From: Platerodrilus igneus
Taxonomy: Eukaryota > Arthropoda > Insecta > Coleoptera > Lycidae
Direction: 5' to 3'
Assembly (NCBI GenBank): GCA_036346225.1
Contig: JARFIW010001343.1
Span: 372,001 to 436,000, forward strand
DNA length: 64,000 bases
Made by a program: the position numbers and the translations under genes. A model generated the notes under the pieces. It searched no databases and was not told the origin of the DNA. It was given only the letters and a program-made list of their open reading frames with translations. Below, piece by piece: positions 20,797 to 33,130 of this stretch (position 1 is the stretch's first letter; every line of letters starts with the position of its first letter).

Positions 20797-22570
20797 TAAT
20801 TTACATATACCGATATGTTGTTATAATTATACTATAAATACCATGCACTTTACTGAACGCGGTTGTTAAAGGGCGTTATATGAACATCTTTTGCAAAGAA
20901 ATAAGTAATATTTATCTCAGTTTGCGAGATGTTGAAACCTTTAGATCCATAAGTTATGCATATCTTTTAGAAAACATATTTGCTTTTATGAACAAATTTT
21001 TGCTTTACGTTCATTAATTTTAATAATTTCACTAATCATGTTTACAGAGTCTTTTTAAATAATCATATCCCTTGAACATACTATCATCTGGAATACAAAT
21101 TTTTTTATACCTATATCTAGTACTAATAATAATTAGTCTCTAGCACTGTAAAATTTAACTAGAATAAATAATTCACAATCTTTTTATTGTGTTTTATTGA
21201 ATCGGTCTTTTAGCAACAAAAAAAAGGTATTTTGCACATTGCAAATTATTATTACCATGCTTGTAGCAATAAATATTACATAATAAATGGTTGGTTATTT
21301 ACCTAACAATAAAATTTTACACTAAGAAGACATAATTGGTGTATGCTGGGTTGCCTGCCATAGATATGCATATATTTTTTAGAATTCAATTAAATTTAAG
21401 TACACATAGGTAGATGCGTGAAAGTTATTTTAACTTTCAGTATTCAGCTGTATTGTAAATAGTTACTGATATTATATTGAAAAGAACGGCACCCAGTATT
21501 GCCAGCTGTGTAAAAAATGTTTTGTTTCGGTAGTGAATCAATCAAACTGTATGAAAATATATGAACTCATTAGCATGTAATTAAAATATGCCGGTAAGTG
21601 AAACTAATATAAATAAAACATTCAAATTTTGTGTGTTTCTCTTTAACATTATATATTTAAACAAAAATAATTTTTGAAAATCTCGGGGGATTTTTCAGCA
21701 CGTGCACGTTTTTGCTTAACCTAAAAATCTCCGAAGTATTCAATCACCTAATGCGTGCAAAGTCTCCGTTCAGAATGCCTTATGGAGTCCCATTCCGCAT
21801 TTGAGAATGATTACATCACCATCCAAATTCTTCACCACGTTTTAAATAACAACATGATTTGCATACATTTTAAGGTTATATTTTAGATCCGGGTACGAGT
21901 TCAGTGTAGTTGTATAAATTATTTGGGTGATGCAATCATGAACAAAATAACGAGTGACCTGTCTTAACATGTTTTTTTTGCACATACACACACCAATATT
22001 TTAAGTTAAAACCATTATAAAATACGAGCCGAATGATTTCTCCTATTCTTTTTGATATTTAATACAAAAATAATGGGGGCACAGCCCCGTTTAGGACACA
22101 TTTAGGAGCCCCCCGCCATTCATCATTTTGAGGGTGATTATGTCATCCACCACATTTCCTAATTTTGCTTAGCCTAAAAATCTCTCTTTAATTAACTAAA
22201 GCAACGAGAATAAAAGCGAAGACGAAGCTCTAAAGATCACCGCTAAATTCTTCACTACATGCACGTTTTTGCATAACCTATAAATTCTTCATCACGTTTG
22301 TGAAATAAAACGAGCTATATACATACAATGTGTAATGCGTCATCTACATTAAATCACCAAACCTTTAAAAGTAAAAGAATTTTTATTGCCACCTTATAAA
22401 TTGAATGTATAATTACATTAAATATTTAAATATATTCAAATTGCTAAAATGTAAGCAAGAAATCCTTGATATAAGATCAAATCAGTTTTTTTATTTGAGA
22501 GTCAAATAAATCGTGATGAAAGGTGGTATAATTTGCATATATTTTAAATTCATACGGGTATAATTAAAAG
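20797..22570. repeat. Polinton right terminal inverted region
   Basis: Reverse-complement partner of 1-850 (see there). The best-matching block is 21,675-21,990. Divergent copies of the same motif (phrases like gtaattgtataaatta and cctgtcttaacatg) recur at 22,590-22,690 and more weakly around 22,780-23,100. The arm therefore has internal repeat structure and may extend to about 23,150. The exact outer end is not determined. Confidence 0.7.
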
Positions 22571-23150
22571 ATTATATGTTAGATCCGACTGCAAGTTCAG
22601 TGTAATTGTATAAATTATTTTGGGGTGATGTAACCAAGAAGGAAATATACGGCATACCTGTCTTAACATGTTTTTGCAACACACCTTATGTTAATTAAAT
22701 CCATTATATTAAAAGTTGAATGTCGGCATGATTTGCATATATATTACCAGAGAGCTATAATTCCAATAAAAACACGAGGTTATATTCTAGATTTCGACTG
22801 CGAATTCTTGTTATTTTATCTTGGCATTGAAATCGTGAGAAGTGAACGACTTCTTTTTACAAGATTTTACCTGCAGACGTTTAAAAATTTGACCCATTAT
22901 ATAACATTTCGTATATTTTCTAAATGTTATTTGCTACTTCATACAAAACGCAGCTTATGAGGAGAGCTAAAAATTATTTACCACTTGCACGCGTTTGCTT
23001 AATATAACAAAATTCTTCACCGCGTTTTAATTTTTAGCTTAACCTACCCAGAAAAATCTCCGAAGCGGCCAAGAACCAACACGTGGACTCCGTTCTACAC
23101 ACACCATTTTGAAAAAAATGTATAACACCTTTCCCATCTTATTTCATATT
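22571..23150. repeat. Probable outer extension of the Polinton right arm
   Basis: Diverged repeats of the inner arm: 22,590-22,690 resembles 21,885-21,990, and the 23,010-23,070 segment (attcttcaccgcgttttaa, then aaaaatctccgaagc) resembles 21,720-21,850. The left counterpart would lie outside the window. Confidence 0.45.
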
Positions 23151-23464
23151 TAATATTTAACACAAAGTATGTGTAGAGTGCCATCCTCGAGTTAGTACCG
23201 AATGAACAACCTCTAGTAACAAAATAAATTTTGAAAACGGTGTCGTATGTTAAGGATGGAAATATCTGTAAAGCAAAAAATCAATAAATGGCTTAATTCC
23301 CACTCTTTGAAGTGTATGTTTGACAATCATATAATGTATTGAATAAAACACTTCAATTTTTTAGTTAATTAATAATGTGTGTTGTATTTTAATCATATTG
23401 TTTAAACAAAAGACATACTGTATTAATTTTATTCACTTAAGCTAATATGTTCTTATCATTACAG

Positions 23465-23976
23465 AAAACGAAGATGTTCGCAATATTGCAGCATTCATGT
23501 CGCTTCCATTCCTCATGAATACATCTACCATTAGAAAAACAAAGTCAAAGAAGCAGTGGAGGCCATCAAAAGTAGAAGTGTTGGAGGGATTTATAACCCA
23601 TGTAAAGAGTTCTGCAGAAGTGGAAGAATCAATCACTTGCCGCAAAGAAAAATTAGAAAATTTGTGTTTGAACTTGCAACCTTATATTTTAATAGTAGGG
23701 TCATCTATTAAAGAAATTAATGCTCGATACATTGTTATAAATGATGTTAAATACACTACTAGTCGGGATGTAAGATACAACTCAACATCTATTGCAAATG
23801 CTGTAGATGCTTATTTTAAAATATTATTTGTCTTAAATGCTCAGTACCAAGCAGAAAGTGCTTATGTTTGGTATTTTATTCAGAAGGCTATTTTTAAATT
23901 AGTCACCAAATATGACAAAATTTACACCACTGTAAATTCACTTATAACTGATCTTTGTATAAATTTGAATCGATAG
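23465..23976 (+). CDS. Conserved uncharacterised protein, exon or TE-associated ORF
   Basis: The open frame begins right after a good splice acceptor (ttcttatcattacag, ending 23464) and runs to a stop at 23976; the first internal Met is at 23497. The protein has VLEGFITHV, LQPYILIVGSSIKEINARYIVIND, FKILFVLNAQY and VWYFIQKAI. I associate this pattern with an anonymous family common in insect genomes, often next to transposase-like genes, but I cannot name it. The translation after the acceptor stays in frame upstream of the Met, supporting a spliced exon. It may belong with the transposase that follows on the same strand. Confidence 0.5.
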
Positions 23977-24133
23977 GTTAAAGTATTGCTTGATTGAAAT
24001 CATTTTAATCAATATCCCTACATGTTTTTTATGTTTAAAAGTTCTTGACAGTGCTGCTAAGTTAATTAAACACTTCGATAGTTTTCATTTTAATCACAAC
24101 TTTTCAGTATATTGATGTGTAGATGATAGTTGT

Positions 24134-26472
24134 ATGCGAATTTTTCACTTAAAAAATACATTTTGCAAACACCTTAATAAGCAACATAAATTTGAAATTC
24201 ATAATCATAGTGATATGGTTGATCTTACTTCTGTCCATAATTCTATCGTCTGTACAAGTACAAGCATGGACAACTTACAATTGTCAGAATATGATTTCCC
24301 ATATGAAGTTGAAACAGCTATCGATGTAGATTGTGCATCAGAATCGACTTCCTTGCCGACTTTTTTGGCTTCTTTATATGCGCATCCAATGTTGCCTAGA
24401 AATGCCGTCCAAATGGTGTTTGATGGAATGAGCAAATATGTGTGTGGAGGTATATCAAACAGCATTGAAATAGTTCGAGGAAATGTTAGGATTATTAAAA
24501 AACGGCCAAGATATAACTTCATTTAAACATGAATTTTTATCTGCAATCCGAAGTCCTTTTGATGAATTTAAAACAGAGCATGGGCATATTAAATATTTTA
24601 CATCAGCAGGCTCTTATATAGCACCTAAACAAATAGCAATAGGTCAGAGAATGACTACCATTCAAAAACGTGGCTTAGTTTCAGTTGTCCCAACCGATTG
24701 TTATGAACAGTTAATTCCTATTCGACTAACCTTAAAAAATTTTTTTTCTCTTAATGGGGTTTTAGCCGAAACACTAAACTACATTAATTGTCTAACTTCT
24801 CAAGAAGAAAATGTGCTTATACAGAATTTTATTCAGGGAAACTTTGGGATTAAAGAAATGAAAAAACGCAAAGGCAAATTGGTTTTCCCATTATTCATGT
24901 TTTTTGATGATTATGAAAGTGGAAATGTTCTTGGTTCTCACTCTGGCATTCACAAATTAGGTGCTGTGTATGTTTCCGTGGGATGCATTCCCCCCGATCG
25001 AGTATCTTCATTATCTAATATCTTTCTTGCTTTACTTTTTCATTCTTCAGATAGACATGCACTTGGAAATGCAGTTGTTTTTCATCATCTCATTGACGAG
25101 TTCAACTATTTGTTGGAAAATGGCATAGAAATAAATGTGCCTGCATTCCAAGGCAAATTATATTTTCAGCTCGCTCTCATAATTGGAGATAATCTTGCCA
25201 TTCACTCAATAATTGGCTTCAATGAAACTTTTTCATTCAATTTTCCATGTCGAGTTTGTAATGTTTCCAAGGAAGTATTAAAAACACAGCTGTATGAATG
25301 TAAAGAACTCTTTTGTAATGTAGAACAATATCAACAACAAATAACTTTATCTAACCCTTTATTGACTGGTATAAAAGAAATGTGTGTATGGCTTTCTGTA
25401 AAAAACTTTCGTTTGTTTGATCAAGTGGGTGTAGACGTTATGCATGATATACTTGAGGGAGTTGGTAAATATATTATGTGCTTTTTAATAACCAAATATG
25501 TCAATGAATTAAAATTTTTTTTTTACAACTTCTTAATGACAAACTTTCATGCTTTGATTATGGTCCCGACAGTGGTAGCAAACCTTCTATGTTGAGTATG
25601 GATAATTTATCGAAAGGTAATGTACGCCTTTCTGCATCTGAGATGCTAACTTTTATTCATTATTTTGGTTTGCTGATAGGTGATTTTATTCCCTCTGATG
25701 AACAGTACTGGAATTTGTATATTACATTGAGGAAAGTTCTTGATATAGTCATGTCACAAAATATAAGCTCTGGTGTTTGTGATTTATTAAGATGCTTGAT
25801 AGGCGAATTAAATAAACTTTACTTGACACTGACTCATTCAGCTTTGAAACCAAGATTTCATTTTCTTTTGCATTACCCATCAATGTTGATGAATTTTGGT
25901 CCTGTAGTTAATTTTTGGTCCATGCTATATGAAGCTAAACACAAATTGTCGAAAATTTGTGCTCGTTCAACTTTTAACAGACGTAATCTTGCATTAACCC
26001 TTGCTATAAAACATCAAATGCAACTTAATGAAATATTTTTTAAAAAGGTCACTTAAAAAATAACATTAATGTAGGGCCTACTATAACAATCACTAGTCAA
26101 AAGGGGGAGGAAATCATAACTGTTTTAAATCTTTTAATAGATGAGCCTTTAATTTGTGTCATTTGAGCAGATTTTAAAGGTACAAAATATAAGAAGGGTA
26201 GCATATTTATTAAAAATATGGGAGAACTGGGGGAATATGAATTTATGTCTGTTAGAAATATTTACATTTATAGTACAGATAGGGTAATTTATGAATGTAC
26301 TTCAATGTATACAATTGAATTTGATCAGCACTTGTACTGTTTTGAGGTTGAAATACCTACAGTTAAAAACAATATTTATATTTTTCATGATTCTTTAATA
26401 TCCCATGTACTTCACCATATGAATATTGCTTTGAATGGTAAAAGATATTTAACATTAAGGACTCGCTTGTAA
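24134..26472 (+). pseudogene. CACTA/EnSpm-like large transposase, frameshifted
   Basis: Consecutive plus-strand ORFs form one transposase-like protein: 24134-24526 (N-terminal part with FCKHLNKQH, a possible zinc-finger tail), 24483-25595, 25589-26056 and 26218-26472. Landmarks are GSHSGIHKLGAVYVSVGCIPP, SDRHALGNAVVFHHLIDEFNYLLENGI (quoted only as a landmark near 25,050-25,130), FPCRVCNVS, the MHDILEGVGKY motif (near 25,440) and a conserved C-terminal part around KGSIFIK. MHD-L-EGV proteins of this kind resemble CACTA/EnSpm or Plavaka-type DDE transposases. Frame changes lie near 24,490, within the T-run at 25,508-25,520, and near 26,050-26,170. No terminal repeats were identified. Confidence 0.55.
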
Positions 26473-27570
26473 ACTTAAGATGTAACATTATTGAAATATC
26501 TTTATGATAATGTGTCATAGATGTTGCTGACTGCAATGAGTTTTATAAAAATGATGTGATTTTCAAAAACTTAATTGCTTTAATGATTTCAGGCTATTAA
26601 ACGTCTGTCTACGTTTATAATACTTTGCCGGTAGGTAAACCATAACTGTATCCTGTATGTGAAATTGTTAAGGTAATACTAACTTACTGAAATGTCAATT
26701 GTCGACATTTGTTAAGAAATTGGAAACCAATAAATGTGAAAACAAATAGATATATGTAAGATTATTTATTCATACAGAGAGAGAACTGGAAACAATACCT
26801 AGTAATTTAAAACTGACAATGAAAATGACAAGAAAAATGCATTTATAATTTTGCTTTTTATCTTTGTCAAAATAAACATTGATAATCCAATCTTTCAAAT
26901 CAGTTTATTTAAAACTGTATCCAGGTGTCACATCAATCCGTAAAGACTTGATCAATTTCGAAATTGAAATCACGATGATAATAATTATGTAATTAGAATA
27001 ATCTTAAAAATATCTTCATTTTCCTAAACTGATAATTACCTTACCGATTTTGGATATAAGATAGTTATGGTTTAGCTACCAGCCAACTTGTTTAAATGTA
27101 AACTGGTATTTAATAGCCTGAAACTGATAATGGCTAATTAAATGTCTACATTTATAAGTGAATGACTTGAGTCTATCGTTTTACCAATTCCTAACAGCAA
27201 TATTCAAGGCATCGCTATTTTTTAGAACTATAAGTTTGTTTCTTTATAAAATTGAATTTGTGTTAATAAAATAATATATGTACTAATTGCAAATATAATG
27301 TGAAAAATTCTTAACTTCTTTCTGTTTTTTTTTTGATAGTCTTGAAAAGTAAAATACATCATATCCAAATTACTTCTATATTTCAATGTTGTTTTAATGG
27401 TCTGTATTGCAGTTGGAGCTTCAAAGCTGGTTGAGGGAAGTTCAGCATGGTGCTCTTCAGGAGCAGTTCAAATACTGTTGAATACTTAAAAACAATTGAT
27501 GAAATATTAATTATAATTCGAAGATTGTACTGAATGGTATTTCTTCTGAAAGTTTAGTAGACGGTAGCTA
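26473..27570. other. AT-rich stretch, no gene seen
   Basis: No supported coding or repeat feature was found. Confidence 0.5.
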
Positions 27571-27579
27571 AGGTACGTT

Positions 27580-27832
27580 AGTTATTTTCTACTAAACAAG
27601 TTTATTTCTACAGCAAGGGAAGTTTAACTAATATTAGTTAAACTGTTAAGCTGTAGAAAGAAAACTGTTTAGTAAAAAAAATAACTATCCGGGGTAGTTA
27701 TTTTTTACTAAACAGTTTTGTTTCTACAGCTAGACACGTTTGTTGTTTATAGCTAATATTAGCTAAACTGTTAGTCTACAAACAACAAACTTGTCTAGCT
27801 GTAGAAACAAAACTGTTTAGTAAAAAATAACT
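27580..27832. repeat. Two adjacent long palindromes (foldback, MITE-like)
   Basis: Palindrome 1 spans 27580-27686 and palindrome 2 spans 27696-27832, separated by nine bases. Both share outer arms of the type agttattttttactaaacag and a ttctacagc segment. Their centres are aactaatattagtt and agctaatattagct. Each could form a nearly perfect hairpin. The shared arms suggest two related foldback elements or a tandem duplication of one. Confidence 0.85.
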
Positions 27833-28129
27833 AAACGTATTTAGTAAAAGACTAGTAGCTACTATTAACTAAAGTGTAGCAGTCACTGAAACAACTAAAC
27901 TTTTTTGTAAGTAAGTACTAAATTTTTGCTGTGTACATCAAATTTTTTTTCAGTGTGATCCGACGTATTCGCCGCACCATTAGTAGCATTTGCTATGTAC
28001 TGCTGAATATTTAAATTATTTACAAGTAATACATTTTTTTAAATCTCTAACAAAAACTTTCACCAGTAGAACTTTCGCAGCTTATTATAGCAATTAGTTT
28101 TTCATTGATTTTTCACTCAAAAACATTTT
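27833..28129. other. Flank of the foldback repeats
   Basis: Some further phrases of the palindrome type (tttagtaaaagact, taactaaagtg) occur up to about 27,905. Nothing else can be supported. Confidence 0.4.
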
Positions 28130-29223
28130 ATAACTACACTGCATTGATCTTTTACTGAAACGTCCTGGGTTTTATCAAGTTGTACTGAATGCATACCTGC
28201 GTTTTGAATTTGGTCGGAAATTTCTTTTTTAATCAATGCCACAATAGCCTGTATTACTACAATTACCATATTTTTTGATATCAAAGTTAATAAACTTCCT
28301 CATCCTTTTCTACTTATACCAGACTGTTGTTCATGAGCAATCTTGCTTCTATTTATTATAATATTTAAATGTTCTTTTAAAACAACGTCGTACTTATTAA
28401 CAAAATAAGTTCTAAGAAATTGTCATGGTCAAGTGCGGGATCATCTAGTGTGTATGCAGCCTCAAATTTAGTGCTCCTGAAACTTAAACCACGTTTTCCT
28501 ATAAGTTTTACTACTTCTGCAACTCTTTCTAGAATTTATCGTTTCATTTTAACTTGGTGTTTTCTAATAGTCGTTTGGTTCGAAAACAGCAGGGTGTTGA
28601 TATTTTTTTCGTGCAAGTGTAAAAAACAAGCTTCTGTACAATGACTATGCATTTTACTACCTTCGTGTTTCTTAATTCTTTGATGAATTTGCTTCCAATT
28701 GTTCATTCCTTTGATAAACAAATTACGTTCGTTTGTTTTTGCAAACGCTATGCAAACAGGCAACACAATTTATTATTTAATTCATTATAAGTGAACCAAC
28801 AACGGCTTTGACCCTTTTTCTTATGAAATATTTTTTCGAAAAAGATAAATTACTGAATGAGGAAGGTTGCTTGGGATGTAATTTAAAAAATAGAGACATA
28901 TTGGACATAGAAGGCCTAACAAATACATCTTACAATGATTCAGTTGGCTGTTTCATCCTCTTTGAATCTTTTTCTGCTACCATAATTGTTGACGAAATTG
29001 GATGTTTCACTGTATTTTTAACTTCTAATGCTGATGTTTGTGGTTCTTCTGCCAATTGCAAGGAAGTGCAGGTCGATGGTTGTAATAATTGCAAGAAAGT
29101 AGACGTCTTTATCTCTGTCAAGCTTGCCTGTTCGGTCGTTTGTTGAAAATACTTTGTAAGTTTCGTGCATTTTTTTAATTTTTGGCCAATAATTTTCTTT
29201 TTTTTTGCGAAGTTTCTACCCAC
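28130..29223 (-). pseudogene. hAT/ZMYM1-like transposase relic (TTF zinc finger and DUF4371 part)
   Basis: On the minus strand, fragments in several frames follow the order of a ZMYM1-like hAT transposase. An N-terminal lysine-rich part (29223-28930) contains KKIIGQKLKKC. A zinc-finger-like segment follows with NNWKQIHQRIKKHEGSKMH (28766-28536). The DUF4371-type region comes next, with LKEHLN and IAHEQQSGISRKG near 28,330-28,400 and a DKTQDVS motif near 28,150-28,170. The catalytic second half and the hAT dimerisation domain are missing at the left edge, so the copy is truncated. At least five frame breaks are present. Confidence 0.65.
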
Positions 29224-29462
29224 CCCCTTTTGCTTTTGTATTAGGCTCCATATTTATATAGTTATTGCCTATTGAATTGTTTAAACCAACAGCAATATAA
29301 ACTATAAATATGAGTACTTTTACATTTTATAAACTAACGTGTACAGAATAGTCGCCAACTTTTATATGCACAAAACTAGCATGGCAGCATGAAATTTAAA
29401 AATCACCAATCTTAAAACAATCGGTTCATCGGAATTTATCCTGGCAGGCCAGTCCGCCCCTG

Positions 29463-29527
29463 TCCGACATAGATCTAACATACGTCTTACATACATCCGA
29501 CATACATCCCACATACGTCCGACATAG
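29463..29527. repeat. ~10-11-bp tandem repeat
   Basis: Successive units of the type acatacatccg with one- and two-base changes. Confidence 0.7.
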
Positions 29528-29563
29528 TAAAGTATATAGGGAGGCATAGCTTCTTAAGTAAAA

Positions 29564-29889
29564 TCAGGTGTAATACATTACATGTGATTTTCCAATGCTC
29601 CACCCGAAGGTACTACATTGGCCAGGAAGCGAGTTTTTTTTTACCTGGAAAATTTGGAATTTTGCCGAACCCTTGCTGTTCCAAGCAAGGTAGGGATCTT
29701 TAACATGCGTGACAACACTCACACACGGGACCTCCATTTTACCTCTCATCCGAACGAGGGTGTATTTTTGTGAAAAATGCTCGCCTAACATTTTTCAAGC
29801 GGCCCGTGTCGGGATTCGAACCCGGGACCTTGGGCGTAGTAGTCACACACATACCACTACGCCACGGAGCCGCCCTCAGGTGTAATACA
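29564..29889 (-). mobile_element. tRNA-derived SINE with 14-bp target duplication
   Basis: The element spans 29578-29875 and is flanked by tcaggtgtaataca at 29564-29577 and 29876-29889. On the minus strand it begins with a tRNA-like head. The A box is TGGCGTAGTGG and the B box is GGTTCGAATCC, spaced as in an RNA polymerase III internal promoter. A tRNA-unrelated body of about 220 bp follows. The perfect duplication indicates LINE-machinery retroposition. The head is a degenerate tRNA and not a functional tRNA gene: it continues into the body without a proper acceptor stem. Confidence 0.88.
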
Positions 29890-30099
29890 GCATTCTTAAA
29901 AGAAGCAAGCACGCAGTGAACACTACACTAAAGAGTCTTTGACAAAAGCTGTAAATGAAATTATACATGATGCGAGATAGGTTTTGGGCCTCTTGGAACG
30001 GCTTTTTAAAAAAAAAGCCTTTTCAAAAAACTTCTATCAAATTTATTTTAATCAGAATTACAATGAATTTTAATTTATCAGTACATTATATGCAGTAAC
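29890..30099. other. AT-rich stretch, no gene seen
   Basis: Short spacer between the SINE and the inverted retroelement arm. Confidence 0.5.
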
Positions 30100-31640
30100 G
30101 ATGTTAGTTCTTTTTTTTTAAATTTTTGGTTGCAGTGTCCGGTAATTCTCTTAATTTAGGTTCAAAATTACCTACGTGTGACGATTAACTTACAAAATAA
30201 GTAATACTTTGAAGGTTACTTTTATAATCTGCTTCTAGTAAAACGTGAAATTTTTCAAATTCTGTCAATAATTCTTGAAATTTTTCCTTTATTGGCGACA
30301 TACAATGCTTAATATTGAAATTCGCATCAGACAGAAAATTTTCCGTGATAACCGTGAAAGGAGAATCTGTCCAATGATGGAGAGTTTTGCTCCAATTTCA
30401 TTGTATGAATTGTCTAATTGTATTTTAAAACGTACTTCTAACTGTTTATTTTCAAGACTTACTCTTAGTGACTCTAAATAAATTTTGTTTGCTTTCAACT
30501 CAGAATATTTTCGCTTATTTGATACTTAGTTTAATTCAGCTTGCGCATTTTCTTTCCAAGATTAATTAAATATGAATCCAATAAATTGTTAAAAGAAACG
30601 CCGTTTGTCAGTGTAATTGGTCAACCACACTGCACAGATAATTTAGTAAACGTCAAAATGTTTTGAACTCTGACCTCAAAATTTTTTGGAAATTATCCTC
30701 TTAACAAATAATTAGTATAAAATTAAGAACTTATTCTAGCTTAAATTACTAATGTTTAAATATCCTTATAAGTTACATAAGACATAAATATACTTACTGT
30801 TGTTATTGTCAAATAGCGCTTATTAAAATCCGATTTCCATGGTAATTAGCGGCATTAAATACTTTCTGGTTCCATTTTAAATCTCCATTTGATGTTCAAA
30901 TATCAGTTTGCAAAGTGCATTTATTTTTAATCAATTAAAATTAGTAGTTGTGATCTTCTACCAAGATTATTCATATTATTGTGATAAATCTTCATTATAC
31001 TTCATCAAATAAACAAGTTTTATAACTTCTATGTTACTTATGTAACGCCGATAAGATAGAATACAAATTATTCGAAACTTATGTTTCATGTCGTAAAATA
31101 AATTAAAGAGTGAAACTTTGCTCGAACTTTACATGTTGCTTGGCTTTAGAAAGAATGACCCCAATCCTAGATCACTTGCTTCTTTATATAAAAAAATTTC
31201 AAATACGTCATTTATCCATTCTATTCTAGATTTACTTCGAAGCATTAGTTACTGGATGATATAAGCATTATTAGTATGTCAAGATTTAATAAGCTAATTA
31301 GGTGTGGTTATCGCGGTCATTATAATTTAGGTCTATCGTGAAATGTCGCCCATTTTTTGTTGATGTATAAAAGCATAGTCGTTGTTCTCTCTCTCTCTCT
31401 CTCTGCTCCCTTTCTAGAGCTATTACAACACGTTATCTATTTTATGGTTTTTTCAATAGTGGCGTGGCGTGTTCTTTGTATTGAGGCGTTTATTCATTTA
31501 CGAAAAATAGTTAGCTATTCCTAGGGTATTTACAGATGATTTATGACTTTATCGAATTTTCTCCAACGAAATGCCGTATTTTTTTATTAATAACGTAAAT
31601 ATTCAAACCTTTCAGAATTCATTTCTTTGAAATAAAGAAA
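30100..31640 (-). mobile_element. Left inverted arm: retroelement LTR/leader and gag start, minus strand
   Basis: This block is the reverse complement of 36,373-37,737 with indels. The homology stops sharply at 30,100 (gatgttagttc) on one side and near 31,640 on the other. In coding orientation it has a promoter-like tatataaa near 31,175, a CT-rich run at 31,386-31,410 and then a gag-like reading frame. The longest open part is 30498-30289, with IQLDNSYNEIGAKLS; the next frame continues with IKEKFQELLTEFE. I interpret it as the 5' head of an LTR retrotransposon. The exact LTR borders are not resolved. Confidence 0.55.
31386..31410. repeat. (CT)n run
   Basis: Simple repeat in the left arm; its counterpart in the right arm is the GA-rich run near 36,600-36,625. 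Confidence 0.9.
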
Positions 31641-33100
31641 TGAATCTTTTATTTTTATTTTAAATGATATATCTACACACGGAATTAATTAATGAGTGTC
31701 TCGTTTATATGCTTTGTAAATGCAATAAAATTTGTTTTTCGGTAAATTAAACGTATTTTAGCAAATATTTACACACGGAAAATATACTATGCTTTACAAA
31801 TGCACAAAATTGATATTATTTTTATGCAATTTACCTTTCAGTAAATGTATATTGCGTTTTCAATAAATAACGCTGATTGTGTTATTGATTTTCATTCTAG
31901 CAAAGTATGGATTTCAACTTTGTATATCTTAAAGAATATAGCTTAAAATCGAAGTTATTTTTAGTGTTTACAGAGTAATTATTTATGAAATGAATGCGGC
32001 TAGCCTATTTACATTTTAAAATAAAACTTGTTTTAAGGTATCTCTCAAGATTAATTATATACACACACAGCTTAAATGAATTAATTTAAGATTGTGAATT
32101 TAAGTTTATACAGGGTGGAAAAATAAAATCACCAGTAACTTTACCTAATACTCTTCTTCGATGAACAGGTGCCCATACTTTTTAATTATTACACAATACT
32201 TAAATACTCTTAAATACAATCACTTCTTGATTACTTTAGCTTTAACTTCGCAACTTTATATATCTTTTAAAATAAAATAAAATTTGTGCTACGGAAAACA
32301 CAACTGCTTTATTTCAGAAACTGAAATCAACAACACTTTCGTTACTTAACAAAAAAAAGCTCATTTCAGCACACTATTGCTTTCTTAAAATTTTCACATA
32401 CCACTTAATAAAATTAAAATACATTCGTTATGCTTACTTAAAATCACAGTAGTTAGTATTATACAATCCTTGACATTTATAAATAATAATAATAGTTAAT
32501 TTCATTTGAGAATACAAATCTAATTATACATAGACTTTTTTATATAAATGTTAAAATATGAAACTGATTGAAATAAATGCTTTCGTCATTAATTTATTTA
32601 CAAATTAGGTACAAATAGGTGGAAGCATCTACCAAAGCAAAGTTAAATTAATTCTTACACTAACTAGGCCTCCATAATATTGATCTTTGGTATTATATCG
32701 ATGTTTCTGTGTAGTGATGTTTATAATAGTAGACTGATTATTTTATGTAATCCGTGTCCCTTGTGTATATGATTAGTGGTCTGGCTGTCAAATACACTAC
32801 ATAAAGCCCCATCGATTTAAAGGAAGACAAATTAAAATTTCTTGTGTGCTCGAGTAACTTTTTCAACTTTTGGAAAGTTTTACATTTTTTTTTAAAATCA
32901 ACCCCTTATAAAAACCAAACCTGTAAACAAGAATAAGTAGCCCTCTTTGTAATTCTACTTTTATCTAACCTTTCAATATTATATTTCCAATAAAAAAAAT
33001 TTTTTTAATCAGACGTCACCTGCTTGAACATACAGGTATAACATACGGGTATAAATTTTCTATATGAAACCTTCCTCGGATTACTTCATCCTCTGTCTCT
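31641..33100. other. AT-rich stretch, no gene seen
   Basis: Between the inverted arm and the gypsy integrase. A tacagggtgg phrase near 32,110 resembles a Tc1/mariner-type terminal repeat, but nothing else supports an element. Confidence 0.45.
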
Positions 33101-33130
33101 AACTCATGTGTGTTGCCCCATGCAAAAATT

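Noticed and set aside
29800..29875. A genuine tRNA gene on the minus strand
   Set aside because: A and B boxes are present, but the sequence runs straight into a SINE body and is framed by a 14-bp target duplication. It is a retroposon head.
32100..32125. Mariner-type terminal repeat (tacagggtgg)
   Set aside because: A single short word without partner or transposase nearby.
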